DNA of 64,000 bases, taken from Lachnospiraceae bacterium YSB2008. Its GTDB lineage: Bacteria > Bacillota > Clostridia > Lachnospirales > Lachnospiraceae. The position numbers and the translations under genes are program-made. The stretch is from contig JHWR01000012.1 of the NCBI GenBank assembly GCA_000687655.1, positions 1-64,000 of the forward strand, given 5' to 3'. The notes beneath the pieces were generated by a model. That model worked only from the letters and a program-made list of their open reading frames with translations, had not been told where the DNA came from and did not search any database. Shown here in pieces: positions 1-8,200 of the stretch (position 1 is the stretch's first letter; each line of letters begins with the position of its first letter).

Positions 1-258
1 ATAGGATATATGCCTATTGACCTAGATACAGCAAATATCTTTTTCCAACTTATAGCAAAAAGGTATGAGAAGAATAGCACTATAATCACTACAAACATGT
101 CATTTTCAAAATGGGGCGAATTTTTCGGCTCAGCCACATTGGCAAACGCAGTTCTGGACAGACTGCTTCATCATTCCAGCATTATTTCAATCAAGGGTCC
201 GTCATACCGAACAAAAGATATCCGGTCCTTGTTGGAAGTTCAAACTGCGGAGGAATAA
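1..258 (+). CDS. istB: IS21 helper ATPase IstB, C-terminal part
   Basis: The reading frame is open at the left edge, so only about the last 85 residues are seen. IstB is the AAA+ ATPase that helps the IstA transposase select and capture target DNA. The segment has the characteristic IstB C-terminal region: the GYMPID stretch (sensor region), FFQLIAKRYEKNSTIITTNM, then FSKWGEFFG and the tail RLLHHSSIISIKGPSYR. It ends at a TAA at 256-258, 60 bases before the IS terminus. The ATG at 10 is internal, not the start. istA should lie just outside the window to the left. Confidence 0.9.
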   Translation: MGYMPIDLDTANIFFQLIAKRYEKNSTIITTNMSFSKWGEFFGSATLANAVLDRLLHHSSIISIKGPSYRTKDIRSLLEVQTAEE

Positions 259-269
259 GTGGAAAAACA

Positions 270-307
270 TACATTTTTATATTCCATTTTTCCTACATTT
301 TTATATT
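270..307. repeat. IS21 terminal direct repeats
   Basis: The 14-mer TACATTTTTATATT occurs at 270-283 and again at 294-307, 24 bases apart, between the istB stop codon and the IS end. IS21 termini carry multiple repeats that bind IstA, and this fits. Confidence 0.65.
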
Positions 308-319
308 GACTTTTACATT

Positions 320-565
320 ACTACTAAACAGTCCAAAAATCTTAAGGAACTGAGTCAGAAGGGTCAGCTGACTGAAGCAGATGTTCAGAAAATTTTGGAA
401 AGTGAAGGGAATAAAGCTGAGAGAAGAAAGATAACTATCAGCCCTGAGAGAATTGATAAATACTTCTCGAATGATTATTCAGAGGAAGAGATTGAACAGA
501 TAATTCTATTGCTTCTTGAAAAGTGGAGCAAGGAATCAGAGGAGATAAAGAATTATGGATGCTGA
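320..565 (+). pseudogene. parB-like gene, 3' remnant cut by IS21
   Basis: Directly after the IS end a frame with no start codon runs to a TGA at 563-565. It encodes about 80 residues ending in a segment (ITISPERIDKYFSNDY, then EEIEQIILLLLEKW) typical of the extreme C-terminus of ParB/Spo0J-family proteins from Clostridia. The missing 5' part should lie left of the IS outside the window. The stop overlaps the repA start (ATG 555), as expected for a parA-parB-repA operon. The remnant lacks the ParB/Srx nuclease-like fold and the HTH, so it is probably non-functional; the intact second ParB at 1690 may take its place. Confidence 0.7.
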
Positions 566-1643
566 ATTATTTGATATACCTGAAGAGTTTTATTTCCATG
601 AGGAAGAACTCAGTCAGTTCATTTATATACAGGTTCCGCTTTTCCTGATTAAGGAAGAAGTGTTCAGAGGGATTTCTGATTCTGCCAAAATTCTGTATGG
701 ACTCCTTCTGAATAGGACAGGGTTATCCATGAAGAAAAAATGGTTCGATGAAAATAACAGGGCATACATCAATTACACAATAAAACAGGTCATGGAAGAT
801 CTTGGGATAGGTAAGACGAAGGCAAAAGCCCTGTTTGCAGAACTCACAGATATCAACGGAACAGGTATAGGGCTTATCCGGAAAGAAAGGATTATACACA
901 AAGCAAGCAGGATCTATGTGATGAATTTCACTGAAGTTTATGAGTATCTGAAGCTGCTGGAGGTGGAGAAAACTTCTGGACAAATTGTCCAGAAGTTCGA
1001 AGAAAATGCCCCGGAAGCCGCAGAAATACAAGTGGGCCGCAAATGCGACCCACAGTCGGCCGCAGATACGGCCCACAGTCGGCCGCAGGTACGGCCCACA
1101 GTGAGTCGCAATTACGGCCCACAGTCGGCCGCGGATGCGACCCCTATAAATAAAGATATTATAGATAACGATATTATAAATATTGATAAAGATATAAAGA
1201 GTGATACAGATATCATTCCTGTCAATCCTACCAATCATAAAAAGACCTATGACATGACGGATGGGATGGATGCCATCCATGAAATCGATTCTGTAAAAAA
1301 ACGCATAAAAGGAAATGTCAAATATGAGTCCTTTGCAAAGTGCCCTAAAAGATGGGATATACATGATCTGGATACCATCATAGGCATAATGGCAGATGAA
1401 TATGTCTGCGGTGGGGATTTTATAATCGGTGAACGGAGTATACCTCATGAACTGATGAAATCGGCCATAGAGGGATGTGATTTCCTTACGATGAAGAAAA
1501 CCCTTGATTCTCTGGATAATAATACGAATTGGATTAAGGTTCCGAGAAAATACATACTGACGGTGATCTACAATACCCGGCTAGTCAATGGCATGGATAC
1601 AAAACTCAATCTTCATCACGAGATTATGAGTCAATTAGGATAA
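555..1643 (+). CDS. repA: RepA_N replication initiator
   Basis: The 362-residue protein has a RepA_N domain at about residues 20-125 (FIYIQVPLFL, then DSAKILYGLLLNRTGLS) with a winged-helix segment at about 72-100. RepA_N proteins bind the origin inside their own gene and open it for replication. Residues 158-196 are low-complexity (Pro/Gln/Ala/Asp) and correspond to a 23-bp iteron array. Residues 197-220 (Ile/Asp/Asn/Lys) correspond to an AT-rich tract. The C-terminal domain (about 250-362, with AKCPKRWDIHDLD) resembles the DUF6017-type tail found on many Clostridial RepA_N proteins. A 27-bp palindrome lies inside the gene at 971-997 and another covers the stop region. The start overlaps the disrupted parB by 11 bases. 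Its role on an integrated element is probably replication of the excised circle. Confidence 0.9.
   Translation: MDAELFDIPEEFYFHEEELSQFIYIQVPLFLIKEEVFRGISDSAKILYGLLLNRTGLSMKKKWFDENNRAYINYTIKQVMEDLGIGKTKAKALFAELTDINGTGIGLIRKERIIHKASRIYVMNFTEVYEYLKLLEVEKTSGQIVQKFEENAPEAAEIQVGRKCDPQSAADTAHSRPQVRPTVSRNYGPQSAADATPINKDIIDNDIINIDKDIKSDTDIIPVNPTNHKKTYDMTDGMDAIHEIDSVKKRIKGNVKYESFAKCPKRWDIHDLDTIIGIMADEYVCGGDFIIGERSIPHELMKSAIEGCDFLTMKKTLDSLDNNTNWIKVPRKYILTVIYNTRLVNGMDTKLNLHHEIMSQLG
971..997. promoter_or_regulatory. 27-bp palindrome, type A, inside repA (parS-like)
   Basis: A perfect palindrome: the 13-base arm AACTTCTGGACAA, one central base, then the exact reverse complement. It lies within repA coding sequence, 30 bases upstream of the iterons. 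The same site recurs at 1643, 34937 and 52051, and a related type at 33900 and 34030. Dispersed copies near parB suggest a centromere (parS) or an operator. Confidence 0.65.
1026..1143 (+). repeat. RepA iteron array (probable replication origin) inside repA
   Basis: Four 23-bp units start at 1049, 1072, 1095 and 1118, each beginning CCCACAGT and containing a GGCCGC-like or GTCGC core. A degenerate fifth unit covers 1026-1048 and the start of a sixth is at 1141. The spacing is exactly 23 each time. Known: RepA_N replicons carry their origin as iterons in the middle of the rep gene. Because 23 is not a multiple of 3, RepA reads the repeats in all three frames in turn. Confidence 0.8.
1144..1215 (+). 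other. AT-rich tract next to iterons (candidate unwinding element)
   Basis: Just downstream of the iterons lies about 70 bases made almost only of A and T with repeated GATAT/TATTATA elements. It is still coding for repA, giving an Ile/Asp/Asn/Lys stretch. Position next to GC-rich iterons fits a DNA unwinding element. Inference from composition and position only. Confidence 0.5.
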
Positions 1644-1669
1644 ACTTCTGGACAATTTGTCCAGAAGTC
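1643..1669. promoter_or_regulatory. 27-bp palindrome, type A, between repA and parB
   Basis: Second copy, matching the site at 971 over 26 positions on at least one strand (last base C instead of T). It begins on the last base of the repA stop codon and ends 20 bases before the preferred parB start, covering the parB leader. This placement fits a site that binds ParB both for partition and for autoregulation. Confidence 0.65.
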
Positions 1670-1689
1670 ATGGAGAGGGGGGAGACAAA

Positions 1690-2544
1690 CTGGAAAAACA
1701 GAGTATGGAGATGGTCGATATTGATATCCTTCATGATTTTGAGGGACATACCTTCAGGGTGTGTGAAGGGGCAGATATGGATCAGCTGAAAGACTCCATA
1801 AGCAGGAACGGGATAATGGAGCCTATCATCATTTTCGTGAACGAAGAGGAGATGTACGAGATCATATCCGGTCATAGAAGGGTATATGCCTGCAGGCAGC
1901 TGGGAATCCAAAAGATACCGGCAGTCATTAAGCAGGGTCTTACAAGGGATGAGGCAATCATAATGATGGGTGCAACCAATCTGGAAAGACGTAAAAGTAT
2001 ACTTCCCTCAGAAAGGGCATCAACCTATAAGCTTATGTATGAGGCCATGAAGAGACAGGGAAGAAGGAGTGATGTGGAAGGAAATATTGAAAGCGGCAGG
2101 GCAGATGAAGAGATGACTAAGGTCGTAGGAGGTAATAGAAACCAGATACATCAGTTCATAAAGCTCTGTAATCTCATACCGGAAATAATGGAGCTGGTTG
2201 ATAAGGGGAGGATCAAACAGCACCCGGCATTTGAGATTGCAGACATGCATCCGGAGTCACAGAAACTTATTTATGAGTTTTATAAAGAGACAGGCTCTAC
2301 ACCTACACACGGGCAGGCTCGTATCCTTAGGAAACTTGATAAAGAGGATCTGATGGATGAAGCAGCAATCGATGAGCATATGCGGAGACCGAGAGAAGAG
2401 GCAGCTAAGAGTTTCAGGATATCATTCACGATGTGGGAACGATTCTTTTCAGACTGCAGTACTCAGAAGGAAATCGACGAAAAGATGATAAAAGCATTAA
2501 AACTGCTGGAAGTGCATGAAAAAATAAGAGAAAGGAAAGTATGA
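1690..2544 (+). CDS. parB: ParB/Spo0J-family partition protein
   Basis: The N-terminal ParB/Srx-like CTPase region contains the hallmark GHRR box (GHRRVYACRQLG, residues about 60-71) and the following segment MMGATNLERRKSI. The HTH/central domain follows at about 105-170 (KVVGGNRNQIHQFIKLCNL). ParB binds parS, spreads as a CTP clamp and works with ParA in segregation. The frame is open from a TTG at 1657, but that codon is inside the palindrome and has no ribosome binding site. A purine-rich GGAG at 1681-1684 is 5 bases before an in-frame CTG at 1690, which I prefer; ATG 1705 is the alternative. No parA is visible; it should lie left of the IS with the disrupted first parB. Confidence 0.85.
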   Translation: MEKQSMEMVDIDILHDFEGHTFRVCEGADMDQLKDSISRNGIMEPIIIFVNEEEMYEIISGHRRVYACRQLGIQKIPAVIKQGLTRDEAIIMMGATNLERRKSILPSERASTYKLMYEAMKRQGRRSDVEGNIESGRADEEMTKVVGGNRNQIHQFIKLCNLIPEIMELVDKGRIKQHPAFEIADMHPESQKLIYEFYKETGSTPTHGQARILRKLDKEDLMDEAAIDEHMRRPREEAAKSFRISFTMWERFFSDCSTQKEIDEKMIKALKLLEVHEKIRERKV

Positions 2545-2545
2545 A

Positions 2546-2971
2546 ATGAGAGCAATAGGAATAGGGAGGCTTGTAGCTGATCCCGAGATCAGGTACACGG
2601 AACTGAAGGACGGTAAACAGTACTGTATAGCCAATTATAGGCTGGCAGTCGGTAAGAAAAGAAAGGCAAAGGATGACTCCTCTTCGACGGATTTCTTCAC
2701 ATGTGTTTCTTTCGGAAAGACTGCTGAAGTAATAGGGAAGTACCTGAAGAAGGGCAGCCGCATCATGATCAATGGAACCCTCGACAACAATAACTATACT
2801 GACAAGAACGGACAGAAGGTATACCAGACAAGGATCATAGTCGAGGAGATCGATTTTGCCGATACAAAGAAGGAGAAGGACATAGCAGAGCACCAGAACG
2901 AAATGGAAGCGGAGATACCTGAGCAGGCTGCTTCTGCTGAGGATGTAGAAGAGATCGAATCATTCATGTAA
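2546..2971 (+). CDS. ssb: Single-stranded DNA-binding protein
   Basis: 141 residues. The OB fold spans residues 1-108, recognisable from IGRLVADPEIRYT, the FFTCVSFGKTAEVIGKYLKKG block and INGTLDNNNYTDKNGQKVY. The acidic C-terminal tail ends in ESFM rather than the usual DDDIPF-type tip that recruits replication and repair partners, so interaction with host SexA-like partners may be weakened or specific to the element. The ATG at 2546 follows the parB stop by one base, implying co-translation. Element-borne SSBs probably protect single-stranded DNA during conjugation and re-synthesis. Confidence 0.9.
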   Translation: MRAIGIGRLVADPEIRYTELKDGKQYCIANYRLAVGKKRKAKDDSSSTDFFTCVSFGKTAEVIGKYLKKGSRIMINGTLDNNNYTDKNGQKVYQTRIIVEEIDFADTKKEKDIAEHQNEMEAEIPEQAASAEDVEEIESFM

Positions 2972-2987
2972 TAGGAGGAAGAAAACG

Positions 2988-3137
2988 ATGATTTATATCG
3001 ATGTTGATTTTAATAATGAGAAGGCAGGGACAGGAGCCGAGAGGCTGAATACTTATCAGGATGCAGTCCGAACCGAGGAAAAAATCAGGACTGAAGACAG
3101 GTTTAAGGCATATATAAGAGCAGTTGATAAGAAGTAG
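2988..3137 (+). CDS. Small conserved-context protein, 49 aa
   Basis: A 49-residue reading frame starts at ATG 2988, 9 bases after a clear AGGAGG (2973-2978), and ends at 3137. It sits between ssb and the DUF5688 gene with short spacers, so it belongs to the same operon. The product is charged and soluble (MIYIDVDFNNEKAG start, many Glu/Arg/Lys) with no membrane segment or cysteine. I do not recognise a family. Ribosome binding site, operon position and the next ribosome binding site overlapping its end support a real gene. Confidence 0.6.
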   Translation: MIYIDVDFNNEKAGTGAERLNTYQDAVRTEEKIRTEDRFKAYIRAVDKK

Positions 3138-3150
3138 GAGGAATAGTGAG

Positions 3151-4167
3151 ATGTTAGGATATGACGAATTTAAGAAGGATCTTGAAGGAACTCTGAATGA
3201 GGGATTCAAGAGACACAATGCAGAAAACTATGTATGCGAGATCGGTATCATGGATAAGGTCAATTCATACGGGGAAGAATGCGTGGTCATAAGGGATACT
3301 GAAAAGACGGCTGATCTGGCAGCAAGGGTGAGTCTGGGGGATCTTTACAAGGCTTATAAAAACGGAATGAGCATGGAAGAGATAGTCCTCACACTGGTCG
3401 AGAGAAGAATCATGTCAGAAAAGGTCGTAAATGTGGAGGATATGACCAGTAAGATATATGACAGGGATTTTATACTGAAGAATGTTGAGGTTCAGGTAAT
3501 CAATAAAGAAGTAAACGCTGAGATTCTTAAGACGGCACCTTATCGCGAGATAGAGGGGTTCGATGATGTGGTAGCAGTAGCCAGGTGTGATGCGTCATTG
3601 TTCTTTGATGAAAGTCTGCGTGAATCATCTTCCATGACCATGCTCGTAAATAACAATATGCTTGCCTTATCCGGGATATCAAAAGAAGAACTCATTGATA
3701 CCGCAATATCAAACAGTGAAGAAAGATATCCAATCTCCATACGGAATCTGTTGGCAGTGGTACGAGACCTTGGAGCAGACAGGGGGATGGATGATATATT
3801 CGGACTTCCTGAAGAATCTCCACTGTATGTCATGATGGCGTCACCGATCGGAAACAATGGAGCGAGAGCTCTTGCTTACAGTGATTTCAAAGAGCAGTTA
3901 AGAAATACATTCGGAGGAAACTGCTATATTTTCCCATCATCTATCCATGAGCTGATCATGATGCCGGCTTCAGAGGCGGGTGATGATGAAGGATATCTGC
4001 TCAATATGATCAGGATGATCAATCAGGATGTTCTTCTACCTAAGGATTTTCTCTCTGACAACATGTATAAATATGAGTTTGCTTCGAATTCGATAAAAAC
4101 TATTTCTGAAGCAAAGGAGAATATCATAAGCTTCGATGCAGATAATGATAATGAGGCGGCGATCTGA
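3151..4167 (+). CDS. DUF5688-family protein
   Basis: 338 residues from ATG 3151, placed 8 bases after TAGGAGGAA; the frame is open from 3124 but that start has no ribosome binding site. The order of elements (N-terminal YDEFKKDLEGTL; central NVEVQVINKE; DVVAVARCDAS; C-terminal IGNNGARALAYSDF, then FPSSIHELIMMPASE) matches the DUF5688 family found on Clostridial conjugative elements and plasmids. No enzymatic motif is visible and the function is unknown. It ends the repA-parB-ssb operon: the next 99 bases hold no gene. Family assignment is from memory of the pattern, moderately sure. Confidence 0.7.
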   Translation: MLGYDEFKKDLEGTLNEGFKRHNAENYVCEIGIMDKVNSYGEECVVIRDTEKTADLAARVSLGDLYKAYKNGMSMEEIVLTLVERRIMSEKVVNVEDMTSKIYDRDFILKNVEVQVINKEVNAEILKTAPYREIEGFDDVVAVARCDASLFFDESLRESSSMTMLVNNNMLALSGISKEELIDTAISNSEERYPISIRNLLAVVRDLGADRGMDDIFGLPEESPLYVMMASPIGNNGARALAYSDFKEQLRNTFGGNCYIFPSSIHELIMMPASEAGDDEGYLLNMIRMINQDVLLPKDFLSDNMYKYEFASNSIKTISEAKENIISFDADNDNEAAI

Positions 4168-4266
4168 ATCCCTTGACCAAATCAGGGGGGGTGCTACACT
4201 AACACCATATTATAGCAATAGATAGATTTTTAATGATTGATTAGCTCCGGCGAAAGGAGAACTGAA

Positions 4267-5106
4267 ATGGAAAAGAAAAAGAAATATATAATAGGCATCG
4301 GTCTTATTACTATTGGGATTGGTTCTGCCATAGCCGGAGTCGTTCATTATAAACTATCCGGAAAGGCAGAGACGAGTACCCAAGTAGTGATGACCGAAAC
4401 CGATGCGGTAGCCGTTAATGATAAAGGTGAGTACGTTGACTCTGAAACAGGGAGAGTACTTACAGAAGACGAAGTAAAGGATATTAAGGGAAAGACCAAC
4501 GAACAGACCTCAAAAAAGGACTCCGGTAAGGAGGACACGACAGAGGCTAAGAACGGTGGAAATAAGAAAGAGGAAAGCACCACTGAAAAGCCAAAGAAGG
4601 AAACCACCACAGAAGCCCCAAAGAAGGATAACGGCGGTAAGAAGGAAGAGGGTACAACTCAGAAGCCTAAACAGGAAAGTACAACGGAAAAGCCGAAGGA
4701 AAATAATACGGAGGCTCCTAAAAAGGAGACCACTACTGAGGCAAAGACCGAGACCAAGACTGAGGCTAAGAAAGAGGAAGCTTGCAGTCATGACTGGGTA
4801 TGGAAGACACATACCGTACATCATGATGCGGTGACACATACAGAAAATCATTACGGTGAAGCGTGGGATGAGGCTGTGTATGTACAGAAAGTAAGATGTG
4901 CTGTTTGTGGTGGAATATATGATAGTACACCTGATTATCATGCAAGGGATAATTGTATGGGCGGTTACGGCCATGTAGATGTTGTAGATCACTATATCCA
5001 TCACGAGCCTGAACTGTTGTGGAGCGAGGAGATAGTTGATAAAGAGGCATATGATGAAGAAGTAAAGGATTACCAGTACTGTTCAAAATGTGGGCAGAAA
5101 AAGTAG
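4267..5106 (+). CDS. Membrane-anchored Thr/Lys/Glu-rich protein with C-terminal zinc-ribbon-like region
   Basis: 279 residues from ATG 4267, 8 bases after AAAGGAG. Residues 1-8 are basic, followed by one hydrophobic segment (about 9-27) that would act as an uncleaved signal anchor. Residues about 75-170 are a low-complexity spacer of TTEKPKKE-type repeats, typical of cell-wall-spanning linkers. The C-terminal about 100 residues are His/Tyr/Trp-rich with a CAVCGG motif and a terminal CSKCGQKK, so four cysteines could bind zinc outside the membrane. Upstream of the giant surface protein and separated from it by a terminator. Probably exposed on the cell surface; function unknown. Confidence 0.65.
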   Translation: MEKKKKYIIGIGLITIGIGSAIAGVVHYKLSGKAETSTQVVMTETDAVAVNDKGEYVDSETGRVLTEDEVKDIKGKTNEQTSKKDSGKEDTTEAKNGGNKKEESTTEKPKKETTTEAPKKDNGGKKEEGTTQKPKQESTTEKPKENNTEAPKKETTTEAKTETKTEAKKEEACSHDWVWKTHTVHHDAVTHTENHYGEAWDEAVYVQKVRCAVCGGIYDSTPDYHARDNCMGGYGHVDVVDHYIHHEPELLWSEEIVDKEAYDEEVKDYQYCSKCGQKK

Positions 5107-5141
5107 GCTGGTTGTAATTATGTAATAAATGAATAACTATC

Positions 5142-5183
5142 AAAAAGGCAGTTATAAGATAACAATCTTATAGCTGCTTTTTT
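5142..5183 (+). terminator. Rho-independent terminator
   Basis: A long imperfect hairpin (GCAGTTATAAGAT arm, loop AACA, ATCTTATAGCTGC arm) followed by a T6 run. It ends the transcript of the Thr/Lys-rich protein before the surface protein gene. Confidence 0.8.
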
Positions 5184-5215
5184 GGTGTATCAATTCCTGA
5201 AAGGAGAAAAGTAAA

Positions 5216-8200
5216 ATGCTGAAGAGGAACCCCACCAGAGTTCTTGCCTTTGTACTTGCACTCTTTATGGTACTGTCACTTGCCACAGTAAAATCCTATG
5301 CGGACGAAGCTGTGACTGCGGAAGATGTGACGGTAACAGAAGAGAATAGTACAGAAGCAACAGAAGCAGTGACTGAAACGGTCACGGAAGAAACTACGGA
5401 AGTTACGACGGAAAGTACAGAAGATGTAAAAGAGACAGAAGAGATAGTCTTTGACCATATGTACTCAGACGTTGACGCTTCCAAGATTACCACGAGTGAT
5501 CTCTTTGTATCAGCCGATGATGCATCGGTATTTACAAAGAATACTAACGTGGTATCAAACTACGAGGATGTATATATCATATCCTGTGAATCCGTACAGG
5601 AAGCAAAGTATGTATATTCTTACTATGTTGACAAGGTTAATTTCATTGTTGACCTTGCAGACACTATGACGGTAGCTGATGAGGATTCGGAGGATGTAGC
5701 AGACTTATCCGATATCAATACAGGTGATGATGCCATCGCAATCCTTGCTAATACCGATATAGAAGAGTACGAAGGCTATATAGCCCTTATTGACTCAGGT
5801 GTTGACCAGTCAGTAGAGGGATTCTCTTCAAAAGATGAATGTGTATCAGTTATCGGTGAAGATACATCCGATAAGATAGGTCATGGTACAAAGATGTATA
5901 AATACATCAAAGAAGAGAACCCCAAAGCTAAGGTGCTTTCAATAAAGGCATTTGATGGTAATAAAGCAAATGTGGCTGATATCTATGCTGCTATTATGTA
6001 TGCGATAGAGGCAAAGGTTGATGTGATCAACATGTCTTTTGTAGGTTATGACATAGAGCAGAACAGACCTGTAGCTGAAGCAATAGAGAAAGCTATCGAG
6101 GAAGGTATCACAGTCATAGGTGCAGCAGGTAATAACGGAAAGAATGCCAAGCTCTTTATCCCTGGCAGAATTGATGATGTTATTACTGTGGGTGCTGTTA
6201 ATAATGACGGTACTCTTTACAAGACATCAAACTATAATGCTGACCTTTATGTAATAGCAAAGTCTACTTCCGAGGCAACTGCTAAATATGCAGGTATATA
6301 TACTGCAAAGAAGGAATCTAACATAGTATTTACTTCTTTAACGTCTGATGAACCGGAAACAGATACCTCTGAGGTCACAGATGCTTCTGATACAGACGCA
6401 ACTCTTATATTTGATGAAGAGGAATATAATGATTTTGAAGAAGATAAGAAAACTGCCGATGATTATAATAGCAAATATGAACCGGCAGAAGGAAAGATGC
6501 TCAGTATAGGTATTGCTCATACCTTTAATACAGATGTTAAGACAGAAAGTGATCTGGTGCATAATCATCCGAAGGATATGACGGGATATGACCGTATATC
6601 ACTTCCGCTTCTTGATTATGACGAAGATTATTATTCAGTAAATATATCAAATCTTGTATCTATAGATAGAATAAAGGATTACTATTTTACACTTAATAAT
6701 TCTTTCGGAGTAAAGTATAAGAACGCAGAGCTTGATAAGAAAACCGGAACAGTTCTTATATCAAAGAAGGTTTATAACAATATCATCGCAGATGAAGATA
6801 TATGGCGAGATGAACCGGATACTGATGAACTTACAGAAGCAGATAAAGCAGTAGATAAGGATAATGCTCTTTTCCTTGAAATGCTCTGTGTAGATGAGGA
6901 ACTTACCAATATTCCTGTCACTATCGAGAATAAGCTTGATAATACTACAGAGACATTTGCTATCGGGAGAGGGGAAAGCAGACTTTCTGTTTATGTACCT
7001 TATGATAAGCTTCCGAAGGATATAGAGCTGCCTAATATAAAGGTATATCTTAACGGCAGTTCTGAATATCTTGAACCTTCAGAATACGGCTTTAACGGAT
7101 ATGAGAATCTTGAGATTTCATGTACTCCTTCATCCGTAAGGCATATCCTTATCGTGATAGACGAAGCTGATTTCTCATTGGCATGGAATTATGGTGCTTA
7201 TTCGAGAAATTATACGATATCAAAGGCTGCCTTTACAATGCCGAGCAATTCCGTGATCGAAGGAATGTCTGTAGGTACATCATGGTCTGTCCTTTCATCG
7301 TATTTTGGTAGTGATTTTTCTACAAACGGTAATCTGATAGGCTATGTGAACGCACATAATGGATACATCACCACAAATGGTCCTATGGACTTCGTTATAA
7401 GGCTTGATGTTCCTTATAATGATGCTGCAAATAAATATGCAAGTATATTTGAGAAGAATGCGGTAAATAACTTCTATCCATCATTAACAGGCGGCAATAA
7501 GATAAAAATAGGAAGTTATCCTACAGAATATCCTCATAATCCAAGAACGGGCGGTCTTAACTATATGCCGAGCTACTATGTTCAGTCGAGACATGCAGCA
7601 AGAGCGGTAGGAGACCACGATAAGTTTCTTAAAGCAGATCAATCCACGTATGTATACAGAGCAAACATAATGGGAGCCTGCACGGATCATAGCAAGACTA
7701 TAGATACAGGCAATTTCTATCAGGCAACTGTAAGAGTGACAGCTAAGACTCTTGATTATGTTGAACTCAGCTTCAACACTCAGGGTTCGGGTCAGCAGGC
7801 TACAGGTACTTTCAGAGTTGCGCTTACATATGAACAGCCAAAGGGTATGGTTGAAGTATATAAGTATGAGGAAGGCAGTAAAACAACACCGCTTCGTAAT
7901 GCAAAGTTCACAGTATATAAGGGAGGCACCTCTGTAGGTACAATCTCTACTAACTCACAGGGTTATGGAAGGCTTACGGGACTTGATGCAGGAACATATA
8001 CTATAAAGGAAACAGATCCACCTACAGGATATGATGCAAAGGCAACAGCAACCAACGGATATACATTTGAGATAAAACTTACCGAGGGTAAGAACATTAC
8101 TTATAATGGAATTATCTATAATTATTCATTCGATCCATATGGATATAGGGATATGCATGAAGCAACTATAAAAGCTAAGACAGACAAGGAAGCGTTCGAC

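Larger units (their letters stand above)
1..318 (+). mobile_element. IS21-family insertion sequence, right end (partial)
   Basis: The window opens inside an IstB reading frame, followed by a short AT-rich terminus with two direct repeats and then by the 3' part of a parB-like gene. IS21-family elements have this order (istA, istB, then multiple terminal repeats). The exact outer end cannot be fixed without the other end; the run ending in TTGACTTTTACA around 306-318 is the best guess. Confidence 0.75.

Noticed and set aside
1026-1143. Regular repeats that could suggest a CRISPR array
   Set aside because: The 23-base units are directly adjacent with no unique spacers and lie inside repA; they are iterons.
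723-1448. 241-residue minus-strand frame across repA
   Set aside because: Shadow of repA and its iterons; no ribosome binding site and no coherent protein features.
2426-2893. Minus-strand frame across parB/ssb
   Set aside because: Opposite strand of two clear genes, no ribosome binding site.
4510-5004. Minus-strand hydrophobic frame
   Set aside because: Produced by the complement of Lys/Thr-rich codons of the stalk protein; no start signals.
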